A stretch of DNA of 64,000 nucleotides from positions 124,001 to 188,000 of the forward strand of contig JBBQUT010000004.1 in NCBI GenBank assembly GCA_038212215.1, written 5' to 3'. The notes below the pieces were generated by a model. It was not told where the DNA came from. It was given only the letters and a program-made list of their open reading frames with translations, and ran no database searches. Below are positions 25,473 to 32,991 of the stretch, in pieces. Position numbers and translations under genes: made by a program. How positions within the stretch are numbered: the stretch's first letter is position 1; each line of letters starts with the position of its first letter. Source of the DNA: JALZAI01 sp038212215 (GTDB lineage: Bacteria; Actinomycetota; Actinomycetes; Mycobacteriales; Jatrophihabitantaceae).

Positions 25473-26053
25473 TGACGTACCTCCAGCGCGGCGAGAACGA
25501 GATCGGCCAGTTCGGTGCCGATCCGGTCGGGCTTCTTGCGCCCGTCCGGCCGGTACCAGAGCGGTAGTTCGTTAACGACCCCGAAGATCGTGAAGGTAAC
25601 GATGTCGGCAGGGGCGACCGTCGCGAAGGCCCCGGAGCTCTGCCCGCGCTGGATCAGGCTGCGCACGCGGTTGTGGTAGCGACGCCGCGCAGCCCGGTAC
25701 TCGGCCGTGCGCTCGTCGCCGAGCCGGTTCATCTCCCGCGAGAACACCAACGCACGCTGGGTGCTCGCGGCCGTGGTCTCGACCAGATCGACGATCACCG
25801 CACGTAGGGTCTCGGCCGGCGGCAGGCGGCGCGCGATGATCGCGTTGAGATGCTGCTGCTGGTGTGCGATGAGCTCGCCGTACACCTCGAAGAGCAGCGC
25901 CTCCTTGCTCGCGAAATGATGGTAGAAACCACCTTTGGTCAGGCCAGCGCCGCGGACCACCTGGGCGACGGTCGTCCCGTCGAAGCCTTGCCGTGCAAAC
26001 AGGTCGACGGCGACGTCGAGCACCCGCTCCCGCGTGCCCACGAGCGCGGTCAT
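25469..26053 (-). CDS. TetR family transcriptional regulator
   Basis: A 194-residue repressor-type protein. The N-terminal helix-turn-helix is complete (TRERVLDVAVDLFARQGFDG, then VAQVVRGAGLTKGGFYHHF). The C-terminal ligand domain resembles regulators of acyl-CoA catabolism. ATG at 26053 overlaps the dehydrogenase stop as ATGA, so the regulator is made from the operon it presumably controls. A palindromic operator lies in the promoter at 28338-28357. Confidence 0.92.
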   Translation of the reverse strand: MTALVGTRERVLDVAVDLFARQGFDGTTVAQVVRGAGLTKGGFYHHFASKEALLFEVYGELIAHQQQHLNAIIARRLPPAETLRAVIVDLVETTAASTQRALVFSREMNRLGDERTAEYRAARRRYHNRVRSLIQRGQSSGAFATVAPADIVTFTIFGVVNELPLWYRPDGRKKPDRIGTELADLVLAALEVRQ

Positions 26054-27276
26054 TGCCTAGCGTGGGCGCGCAGTTCGTCGCGTGCTATCGAGCGCAGGTG
26101 CACCTCGTCGGGACCGTCGGCCAGGTGCAGGGTGCGCAGCTGCGCCCACATCTCGGCAAGCGGCGTGTCGCCGGAAACCCCAGCAGCACCGTGCACCTGG
26201 ATGGCTTTGTCGAGCACCCACGACGCTGCCCGCGGCGCCGCGACCTTGATGGCCGCGATCTCGGTCCTCGCGCCCTTGGCGCCGACCGTGTCGATGAGCC
26301 AGGCGGCCTTGAACACCAGAAGCCTGGCCTGCTCGATCGCGATGCGCGATTCGGCAATCCATTCCTGCACGACGCCTTGCCGCGCAATCGGCTGCCCGAA
26401 CGCCTCACGCGATGACGCGCGCACGCACATCAACTCCAGCGCCCGCTCCGCCATCCCGAGGCTGCGCATGCAGTGGTGGATTCGACCTGGCCCGAGCCGC
26501 GCCTGCGCCATCATGAATCCGCCGCCCCGCGGGCCGAGCAGGTTCGTGGACGGCACGCGGACCTGCTCGAAGTCGATCAGTCCGTGGCCACCGTGCGGCC
26601 CGTCGTCGTAGCCGAACACAGTCGTCGAGCGCCGCACCGTCACGCCGGGCGCATCGAGCGGCACGAGGATCATCGAGTGCCGCCGATGGCGATCGGCGTC
26701 GGGGTCGCTGACGCCCATCACGATTGCCAGCTTGCACTGCGGACGCATGGCGCCGGTGGACCACCACTTGCTGCCGTCGACGACGTAGTCGTCACCGTCC
26801 GGCGTGATCGTCGCCGCGATGTTGGTCGCATCGGAGGACGCAACGCCGGGCTCGGTCATCGAGAAGCACGAGCGGATCTCTGCGGCGAGCAACGGGCGCA
26901 ACCACGTGTCGACCTGCTCGTCGGTCGCGAACATCGCAAGCAGTTCCATGTTGCCGGTGTCGGGTGCCGAGCAGTTGAAGGACTCGGGCGCGATCGCGAT
27001 CGAGCGCCCCGTTAGCTCGGCGATCGGCGCGTAGTCAAGCACGGACAACCCCGCGCCGTAGCGCTCGTCGGGTAGAAAGAGATTCCACAACCGGCGCTCG
27101 CGTGCCGCCTCCTTGAGCCCCGTCAGCACTTCCGGCGTGCGGAACGGATCCCCGGCGGCACGGTTGGCTTCCGCCTGCTTTTCGAACTCGTGCTCTGCCG
27201 GGTAGACGTACTCGTCGAGGAATTTCCGGACGTCCTGCTGCAGCGCCTCAGAACGCTCGCTGTGCGCGAAATGCAT
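26050..27276 (-). CDS. Acyl-CoA dehydrogenase of the ACAD10/11 type
   Basis: Flavoenzyme of 408 residues with MTEPGVASSDATN near the FAD site and a C-terminal block IQVHGAAGVSGDTPLA followed by LHLADGPDEVH. That ending is typical of the ACAD10/ACAD11/LvaC group rather than straight-chain FadE enzymes. ATG at 27276 has AGGAGG nine bases upstream; a longer frame would run into the kinase gene. The neighbouring APH-fold kinase (13 bp upstream) makes a kinase-dehydrogenase pair. Confidence 0.9.
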   Translation of the reverse strand: MHFAHSERSEALQQDVRKFLDEYVYPAEHEFEKQAEANRAAGDPFRTPEVLTGLKEAARERRLWNLFLPDERYGAGLSVLDYAPIAELTGRSIAIAPESFNCSAPDTGNMELLAMFATDEQVDTWLRPLLAAEIRSCFSMTEPGVASSDATNIAATITPDGDDYVVDGSKWWSTGAMRPQCKLAIVMGVSDPDADRHRRHSMILVPLDAPGVTVRRSTTVFGYDDGPHGGHGLIDFEQVRVPSTNLLGPRGGGFMMAQARLGPGRIHHCMRSLGMAERALELMCVRASSREAFGQPIARQGVVQEWIAESRIAIEQARLLVFKAAWLIDTVGAKGARTEIAAIKVAAPRAASWVLDKAIQVHGAAGVSGDTPLAEMWAQLRTLHLADGPDEVHLRSIARDELRAHARQ

Positions 27277-27289
27277 CGTGGGTGACCTC

Positions 27290-28324
27290 CTATCGGTTCG
27301 CGACTGATTCCAATGCGGACTGCAGCAACGCCGGTACGGCCGGGCCGAAGTCCGCGAACCCCTCGCCCACTGTCTTCCCCTGCACGTAGCGGTTGTGGAT
27401 GCCCTCGGCGACGACGGCAAGTTTGAAGTAGCCGAATCCGACGTACCAGTCGAGGTGGGTGAGATCGCGCTTCGAACCGCGGTCGTAACGCTCGACCAGC
27501 TCGTCCGCCGTGAGGAACCCGTCTGTCGGACGCATCCGCGGCATGACGAACTCGCCACCTTCTGCCGACAGCGTCTGGTACACCACGAGCAACCCCACGT
27601 CGGTGAGGGGGTCGCCCAATGTCGCCATCTCCCAGTCCACGACGGCCGCGATCCCGGACAGGTCAGGACCGAACATCACGTTGGTCAGCCGGTAGTCGCC
27701 GTGCACGATCGAGGACGGGCTCTGCTCCGGCATCGTGGTGGTGAGCCGCTCGACCAGCGCGGCGAGTTCGGGGCGGGGCTCGGTCTCCGATGCCTGCCAT
27801 TGCCCGTGCCACCGCCGGACCTGACGGGCCAAGAACCCCGCCGGACGGCCGAAATCGCGCAGGCCCACCGCTTCGGGGTCGACGGCGTGCAAATCAACGA
27901 GCGTGTCGATCAACTGCTCGCACGTGCGGCGCGCGATGGCGGGGTCGAGGCCGGCGATGTCGGCGGGATGATCGAGTACGACGCCGTCGACGAAAGACAT
28001 CAAGTAGAACTGCGCCCCGAGCACGTCCGGGTCTTCGCATAGCGCGATCGCGTCGGCCACCGGCACCGCGGTCGGCGCGAGAGCGCTGATCACGCGGTAC
28101 TCACGGACCATGTCGTGCGCGGTCGGCAGCACGTGCGCCAGCGGCGGCCGGCGCAGCGCCCAAGCCTGCTCGCCATCGGTGATCCGGTAGGTCAGATTGG
28201 ACTTCCCACCGGAGATGACCTTCCCGATGAGTTCGCCGCGACGCAGATTCGGCTTCGCGTCGTCGAGCCAGCGCGTCAGTGCGGCCAGGTCAACTCCGGG
28301 TAACTCGCTTCGCTCGCCGCTCAC
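27290..28324 (-). CDS. Phosphotransferase of the ACAD10/LvaA kinase type
   Basis: APH-fold kinase of 344 residues with an intact active site: GGKSNLTYRI glycine loop (about residues 39-48), ALRRPP with the ATP-binding region, VHGDYRLTNVMF (HGDxxxxN) and VVDWEMATLGDPLTDVG. Family relatives phosphorylate 4-hydroxyacyl-CoA (LvaA) or are fused to the dehydrogenase in ACAD10/11. First gene of the operon. GTG start at 28324 lies about where the promoter at 28332-28361 should begin its RNA. The first residues MSGERSEL come from the GAGCGAAGCGAG repeat. Confidence 0.9.
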   Translation of the reverse strand: MSGERSELPGVDLAALTRWLDDAKPNLRRGELIGKVISGGKSNLTYRITDGEQAWALRRPPLAHVLPTAHDMVREYRVISALAPTAVPVADAIALCEDPDVLGAQFYLMSFVDGVVLDHPADIAGLDPAIARRTCEQLIDTLVDLHAVDPEAVGLRDFGRPAGFLARQVRRWHGQWQASETEPRPELAALVERLTTTMPEQSPSSIVHGDYRLTNVMFGPDLSGIAAVVDWEMATLGDPLTDVGLLVVYQTLSAEGGEFVMPRMRPTDGFLTADELVERYDRGSKRDLTHLDWYVGFGYFKLAVVAEGIHNRYVQGKTVGEGFADFGPAVPALLQSALESVANR

Positions 28325-28331
28325 CTATCGG

Positions 28332-28361
28332 ACGCTACAGACCGACCGGTCGGTCTGGCAA
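28332..28361 (-). promoter_or_regulatory. Promoter with palindromic operator in the spacer (TetR-type)
   Basis: On the minus strand: -35-like TTGCCA (28361-28356), 18-bp spacer, -10-like TAGCGT (28337-28332). The perfect 20-bp palindrome CAGACCGACCGGTCGGTCTG (28338-28357) fills the spacer, the classic place for a TetR-family repressor. The expected transcription start is about one base before the GTG at 28324, so the mRNA may be leaderless. The cognate repressor is probably the TetR gene of the same operon. Confidence 0.75.
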
Positions 28362-28380
28362 GAGAAGAGTCGTCGTGTAT

Positions 28381-29142
28381 TCAGCCGACCGAAACATGAA
28401 ATAGCGTGCCCACACCGAAGGTCACGATGGCCGCCAAGGCCCCGAAGATCAACTGTCTGGTGCCGGAGTAGGCCCAGCCGCGGGCGGTGAAACGTGACGT
28501 CACCGCGCCTGCTACGAACAAAGTAAGCATGGCGAGCACCGTCGAAATCACCACCGAGGTCGCGCCCAACAGGTAAGGCACGAGCGGGATCACCGCGCCG
28601 ACTGTGAACGCCAGGAAGGAGGACACCGCGGCGGTGACCGGTTTCGGCAGTTGGGTGGGGTCGACGCCGAGCTCTTCCTGGGAGTGCACGATCAGCGCCT
28701 GCTCCGGGTCGCGCGAAATCTGGCGCGCGAAGGTTTCGGCGACATCATGGTCGACGCCGCGGGCAACATATGCGGCCGTGAGCTCGGCGAGTTCCGAGTC
28801 GGCGTTGAGGTGCAGTTCGCGCCGCTCGATCAGCAGTTCAGCGGCGGTCAATTCATTCTGGCTCTGGACGGAGATGTACTCCCCTGTCGCCATCGAGAAA
28901 GCTCCGGCGGCGAGGCCGGCAAGCCCCGCCAACGCGACCGTCGTCGGTTTCGCGTGCCCGCCCGCGAACCCCACGATCAAGGCGAAGTTCGACACCAGCC
29001 CGTCCATCATCCCGAAGACGGTTGCACGCAGCCAACCGCCGGTGACGTCGCGATGATCGTGGTGGATCTCGCTGCTCGGCAGGTCGGGCAGGCGCGGCAG
29101 CCCACTTGGATCGAGCATGCCGTCACTCGTCACGCCGGCCAT
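28381..29142 (-). CDS. VIT1/CCC1-family metal transporter
   Basis: Polytopic membrane protein of 253 residues resembling vacuolar iron/manganese transporters. Visible are DGLVSNFALIVGFAGG in the first membrane segment, GAFSMATGEYISVQSQNE, and an acidic cytosolic loop with helices between segments 2 and 3. Three further hydrophobic stretches fill the second half. It probably moves Fe2+ or Mn2+ out of the cytoplasm. ATG at 29142 lies 20 bp inside the 3' end of lgt (lgt stop at 29123), so the two genes overlap. Confidence 0.88.
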   Translation of the reverse strand: MAGVTSDGMLDPSGLPRLPDLPSSEIHHDHRDVTGGWLRATVFGMMDGLVSNFALIVGFAGGHAKPTTVALAGLAGLAAGAFSMATGEYISVQSQNELTAAELLIERRELHLNADSELAELTAAYVARGVDHDVAETFARQISRDPEQALIVHSQEELGVDPTQLPKPVTAAVSSFLAFTVGAVIPLVPYLLGATSVVISTVLAMLTLFVAGAVTSRFTARGWAYSGTRQLIFGALAAIVTFGVGTLFHVSVG

Positions 29143-30187
29143 CGGCTTGCACCTTCACTTCCGCTAGTTCAGCCGGGTCGCCGGTGTCATCGGAGCCGGC
29201 AGCGCCGTCCGAGTCGCCAGTCCCCTCCGAGTCGCCAGTCCCGTCCGAGTGGTCAGTCCCGTCCGAGTCGCCAGCTGCTTCCGAGTCCGGGAATGCAGCA
29301 ACTCTCGATCCCGTGTACGGCGTTTCCTCTCGGACCGCGTGCAGACCGCCGTGGCGCAGGAACCACGCGAGAGCCGCGACGAAGACCAGCACGCTCGTCC
29401 AGACGTTGAGGCGCAGGCCCAGGATGTGGTTGGCGTGATCGGAGCGCAGCGCCTCGATCCAGACACGGCCGAGCGTGTAGCCGATGACATAGAGCGCCAT
29501 CACGTTGCCGCGTCCCAGCCGCAGCCGCCGGTCGATTGCGAGGACGAGCAGCGCGATCGCGATGTCCCACAACGACTCGTAGAGAAATGTCGGTTGAAAA
29601 TGCTGCGCGAGGGTCGCCGTGCCGGCGGCGCACTGTTCGCCGCCCGACGCAGTAGCCCCTGCGACGGCGTGTCCGACCCCGACGTCGAGGCAGTGCACCT
29701 GCAACCCCCAGGGCGCGCTCGTCGGACCGCCATAGAGCTCGTTGTTGAACCAGTTGCCCCACCGACCGATGCCCTGGGCGATCAGCACGCCCGGAGCAGC
29801 CGCGTCGGCGAACACCAGCAACGAGATATTCTTACGCCGGCAACCGATCCACGCGCCTACCGTGCCTAACGCGATCGCGCCCCAGATTCCGAGACCGCCG
29901 TCCCATATCTTGACCGCATCGAACGGGTGTTTGCCCGCCGTGAAGTACAGCTCCGGATCGGACAGGACGTGGTAGATGCGCCCACCCAGGATGCCGAGCA
30001 CGATCGCCCAGCCGGCTACGTCCCAGACGTCCTCGCGCTTGCCACCGCGGGCCTCGAAGCGGCGCGCCGCGAGCCACAGCGCGACGACGATCCCGGCGAC
30101 GATGCACAGCGCGTATGCGCGAATCGGCAGCGGGCCCAGATGCCAGACGCTCTGCGACGGGCTCGGAAGGTAGGCAAGCGGATGCAC
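29123..30187 (-). CDS. lgt: Prolipoprotein diacylglyceryl transferase Lgt
   Basis: Membrane enzyme that attaches diacylglycerol to the lipobox cysteine of prolipoproteins. It has 354 residues and about seven membrane segments. The Lgt signature GRWGNWFNNE is at residues 141-150 with the essential Arg at 142. GTG at 30187 gives the family N-terminus HPLAYLPSPSQSVWHLGPLPIRAY. The last ~65 residues are an acidic Gly/Asp/Ser tail built from an 18-bp tandem repeat (29208-29279). It supplies lipidation for the DUF3048 and L,D-transpeptidase lipoproteins here. In related genomes it follows trpA directly, whereas here two forward genes lie between. Confidence 0.96.
   Translation of the reverse strand: MHPLAYLPSPSQSVWHLGPLPIRAYALCIVAGIVVALWLAARRFEARGGKREDVWDVAGWAIVLGILGGRIYHVLSDPELYFTAGKHPFDAVKIWDGGLGIWGAIALGTVGAWIGCRRKNISLLVFADAAAPGVLIAQGIGRWGNWFNNELYGGPTSAPWGLQVHCLDVGVGHAVAGATASGGEQCAAGTATLAQHFQPTFLYESLWDIAIALLVLAIDRRLRLGRGNVMALYVIGYTLGRVWIEALRSDHANHILGLRLNVWTSVLVFVAALAWFLRHGGLHAVREETPYTGSRVAAFPDSEAAGDSDGTDHSDGTGDSEGTGDSDGAAGSDDTGDPAELAEVKVQADGRRDE
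29208..29279. repeat. Four 18-bp tandem copies in the lgt 3' end
   Basis: Four units beginning TCCGAGT (29208, 29226, 29244, 29262) encode a six-residue acidic repeat of the type GTGDSD in the C-terminal tail of Lgt. The copies vary by one to a few bases. Such tails are prone to length change by slippage. Confidence 0.85.
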
Positions 30188-30241
30188 GCTCTCACGGTAG
30201 CCCGACAGGTCGAGCGCCCCGCGCATCGATAGGTTGTGTTG

Positions 30242-31252
30242 ATGCCAACCAACGACATGCGGGCCCTCGTCGTAAGCGCGCACGGTGGTCCCGAGGTACT
30301 CGAGGTGCAGGAGCGCCCCGTGCCCGTCCCCGGCGCCGGCCAACTGCGCGTCGACGTCGCCGCGGCGGGCGTCAACTTCATCGAAATTTACCAGCGGGAA
30401 GGCCGCTACCCGATCCCCACGCCGTTCGTGCTTGGCTCCGAATGCGCCGGGACGGTCTCGGCGCTCGGTGCGGGTGTGCCCGAGCGCAGCGAGTCCGGCG
30501 GTCCTGGTTTCGCCGTCGGAGACATGGTGGCCACGACCGACGCGATCGGTGGCGCGATCGCCGAGCGAACCCTCGTCGCCGCCGATCGAGCGGTGCCCGT
30601 GCCGGCCGGTGTCGCCGTCGAGACCGCGGCCGCGGGGATGCTGCAGGGCATGACGGCGCACTACCTGCTCGCCTCGCTCTACAAGGTGCGCGCCGGGGAC
30701 GAAGTGCTCATCCACGCGGCGGCCGGTGGCGTCGGCCAACTACTGGTCCAGCTGGCAAAGGCGCGCGGCGCGCACGTCGTGGCTACTGTCGGCAGTGCGG
30801 CGAAGGTCGAGATCGCGCGCGCTCTCGGCGCCGACGAAGTGATCCGATACGACGAGGTCGACGATCTCGCCGCGGCGGTGCGCGAGGCATCCGGCGGCGG
30901 TGTGCACGTGGCCTATGACGGGGTCGGCAAGACCACCTTCGACGCCTCCCTCGGCTCGTTGCGCCGCCGCGGCACCCTCGCGCTGTTCGGTGCCGCCAGC
31001 GGGCCGGTGCCACCGCTTGATCCGCAGCGGCTCAACGCGGCCGGTTCGGTGTTTCTGACCCGTCCGACCCTGGTGGACTACGTCGCGACCGGCGATGAGC
31101 TGCGGTGGCGGGCGGGCGAGATCCTGGGCGCGGTTGCGGACGGCTCGTTGTCGCTCTCGATCGGTGGTCGGTACCCGCTGGCCGAAGCCGCGACCGCTTA
31201 CCGAGACCTTGCTGGGCGCCGTTCGACCGGAAAACTGCTCATCGTCCCATAG
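30242..31252 (+). CDS. Quinone oxidoreductase-like MDR family protein
   Basis: Zinc-independent medium-chain dehydrogenase/reductase of 336 residues, like NADPH:quinone reductase. It has the typical N-terminus ALVVSAHGGPEVLEV, the AAAGGVGQLLVQLAKARGAHV Rossmann loop (about residues 160-180) and GLGADEVI-type GADEVIRYDE. Start ATG 30242 chosen; a second ATG at 30257 gives MRALVVSAHGG and is also possible. Divergent from lgt with a 54-bp gap. It is one of the forward genes interrupting the his-trp-lgt block. Confidence 0.88.
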   Translation: MPTNDMRALVVSAHGGPEVLEVQERPVPVPGAGQLRVDVAAAGVNFIEIYQREGRYPIPTPFVLGSECAGTVSALGAGVPERSESGGPGFAVGDMVATTDAIGGAIAERTLVAADRAVPVPAGVAVETAAAGMLQGMTAHYLLASLYKVRAGDEVLIHAAAGGVGQLLVQLAKARGAHVVATVGSAAKVEIARALGADEVIRYDEVDDLAAAVREASGGGVHVAYDGVGKTTFDASLGSLRRRGTLALFGAASGPVPPLDPQRLNAAGSVFLTRPTLVDYVATGDELRWRAGEILGAVADGSLSLSIGGRYPLAEAATAYRDLAGRRSTGKLLIVP

Positions 31253-31329
31253 CGTTTTATGACGTTCCGGGAGTTTTGGTGACCTTAGGTCCCTTGTTCA
31301 TTGCATAGAGTTGGCGTCACAGTCACGTC

Positions 31330-32046
31330 ATGACCCCCCGTATCGGCCGCGTGGCCGCCGCCGTCTTTGCGCTGCTGACCCCCTTGCTCGTCGCCACCGC
31401 CGCACCGGCGTCCGCGACCGGCGTCGTCCAAGGAATGGACGTCTCGGGTTGGCAACGCAACGTCGACTGGTCCACCGCGTGGGCCAACGGAGCGCGCTTC
31501 GCCTACGTCAAAGCCACCGAGGGAACCGGCTACCGCAACCCCTACTTCACCCAGCAATACGACGGTTCGTACCAGGTAGGCATGATCCGCGGCGCGTATC
31601 ACTTCGCGCGCCCGGACATCTCCTGGGGCACGGAGCAGGCCAATTACTTCGTCGCGCACGGCGGCGGCTGGTCGCGCGACGGCAAGACGCTGCCCGGAAC
31701 GCTCGACATCGAATGGAATCCGCACGGCGGTATGTGCTACGGCCGGGGAAAGGTTCGCATCGCGCACTGGATTTCATCGTTCTCCGTGCAATATCACCGG
31801 TGGACCGGCCGGTACCCGGTCATCTACAGCGCCTACTCATGGTGGGCGACGTGCGTCGGCACGGCGGGCAACTTCAGCCGGACGAGCCCCTTCTTCCTGG
31901 CCCACTACAGCGCCTACCCGGGGACGATGCCCTACGCCTGGCAATTCCAGACGTTCTGGCAGTACGCCGACCACGGCATCTTCCCGGGTGACCAGGATCG
32001 GTTCAACGGCAGCTACACGCAACTGCGAGCCATCGCCAACGGCTGA
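31330..32046 (+). CDS. Secreted GH25 lysozyme
   Basis: Exported muramidase, 238 residues. Signal peptide about residues 1-30 ending APASA, then a single GH25 domain: GMDVSGWQ with the catalytic-site Asp, VKATEGTGYRNPYF, and GTLDIEWNP holding the DxE acid. No cell-wall-binding repeats, so the mature enzyme is ~21 kDa. It cleaves peptidoglycan between MurNAc and GlcNAc, for growth or against competitors. Ends 10 bp from the convergent trpA. Confidence 0.92.
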   Translation: MTPRIGRVAAAVFALLTPLLVATAAPASATGVVQGMDVSGWQRNVDWSTAWANGARFAYVKATEGTGYRNPYFTQQYDGSYQVGMIRGAYHFARPDISWGTEQANYFVAHGGGWSRDGKTLPGTLDIEWNPHGGMCYGRGKVRIAHWISSFSVQYHRWTGRYPVIYSAYSWWATCVGTAGNFSRTSPFFLAHYSAYPGTMPYAWQFQTFWQYADHGIFPGDQDRFNGSYTQLRAIANG

Positions 32047-32055
32047 GCGAGCTCG

Positions 32056-32853
32056 CTATCTGCGGCGCACGCCTTCGGCAAGCCGAGCGGCAAGCTCACC
32101 CGCGGCGCGATAGCCGGCGGCGTCGGGCGCATCCAGCAGGCAACGCACGAACGCCGAACCGACGATCACGCCGTCGGCGAAGCTGGCCACCTCAGCGGCC
32201 TGGTCCGCGTCGGAAACACCCAGCCCAACGCATACCGGGATGTCCCCGCCGAGCGCTCGGACCCGCCGCACCAGAGTCTCGGCGGCCGTACCGACGGACG
32301 TGCGGGTGCCGGTGACCCCCATGAGCGCTGCCGCGTAGACGAAGCCGCGCGATGCGCGCGCTGTCGAGGCGATTCGCGCGTCCGACGACGACGGGGCGAG
32401 CAGGAAAATGCGGTCCAGGCTGTGCCCGTCACTCGCCGCGAGCCAGGCGGCCGCCTCGTCGGGGATCAGGTCCGGAGTGATGCAGCCCGACCCGCCGGCC
32501 AGCGCGAGGTCGGCGGCGAAGCGCTCGACGCCAAAGCGCTCGACCGGGTTCCAGTAGGTCATGACGACCGCCGCGGCGCCGGCGTCGGCGACCGCCGTGA
32601 CAGCTCGCAACGCGTCCTTCATGCCGACACCGGCGCGCACCGCGGGTTCGGCCGCCGCCTGGATCGTCGGTCCGTCCATGACCGGGTCGCTGTACGGGAC
32701 GCCCACCTCGATGACGTCGCAACCGGCCTCGACCATCGCGCGCATGGCAGCGATCGAGCCGTCGACCGACGGGTAACCGACGGGCAGGTAGCCGACCAGG
32801 GCCGCGCGGCCGTCCGCCTTGGCCTTGGCCAGCACGTCCGAGAGCACCGTCAC
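32056..32853 (-). CDS. trpA: Tryptophan synthase alpha chain
   Basis: Cleaves indole-glycerol phosphate to indole and glyceraldehyde 3-phosphate, passing indole to TrpB. It has 265 residues with GYLPVGYPSVDGS, EVGVPYSDPVMDGPTIQ (catalytic Glu and Asp) and LGVSDADQAAEVASFADGVIVGSA. GTG at 32853 starts the family core. The reading frame stays open upstream only because it passes through the 71-bp tandem repeat. The spacing of 138 bp to trpB is unusual for an operon that normally overlaps here. Confidence 0.96.
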   Translation of the reverse strand: MTVLSDVLAKAKADGRAALVGYLPVGYPSVDGSIAAMRAMVEAGCDVIEVGVPYSDPVMDGPTIQAAAEPAVRAGVGMKDALRAVTAVADAGAAAVVMTYWNPVERFGVERFAADLALAGGSGCITPDLIPDEAAAWLAASDGHSLDRIFLLAPSSSDARIASTARASRGFVYAAALMGVTGTRTSVGTAAETLVRRVRALGGDIPVCVGLGVSDADQAAEVASFADGVIVGSAFVRCLLDAPDAAGYRAAGELAARLAEGVRRR

Positions 32854-32990
32854 GAGCGAGCTCCGCGAGCGAATGACCCATGGGCATGGCCTTCGGCGGC
32901 CGCAGCGAAGCGGAGGGCGGTCATGAGTGAGCTCCGCGAGCGAATGACCCATGGGCATGACCTTCGGCGGCCGCAGCGAAGCGGAGGGCG
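32849..32990. repeat. 71-bp tandem duplication between trpB and trpA
   Basis: Two direct copies, 32849-32919 and 32920-32990, differ at three positions. Each begins GTCAT or GTCAC, so each carries on the minus strand an ATGAC or GTGAC start region preceded by GCGGAGCTC. The trpB stop is in the last GTCA. Internal features are the palindrome GCGGCCGC and a CTTCG/CGAAG inverted repeat. A diverged single copy occurs at 25397-25472. Confidence 0.92.
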
Positions 32991-32991
32991 G

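Noticed and set aside
32854..32958. Upstream extension of TrpA
   Set aside because: The frame is open only because it crosses the 71-bp tandem repeat; the family start is GTG at 32853.
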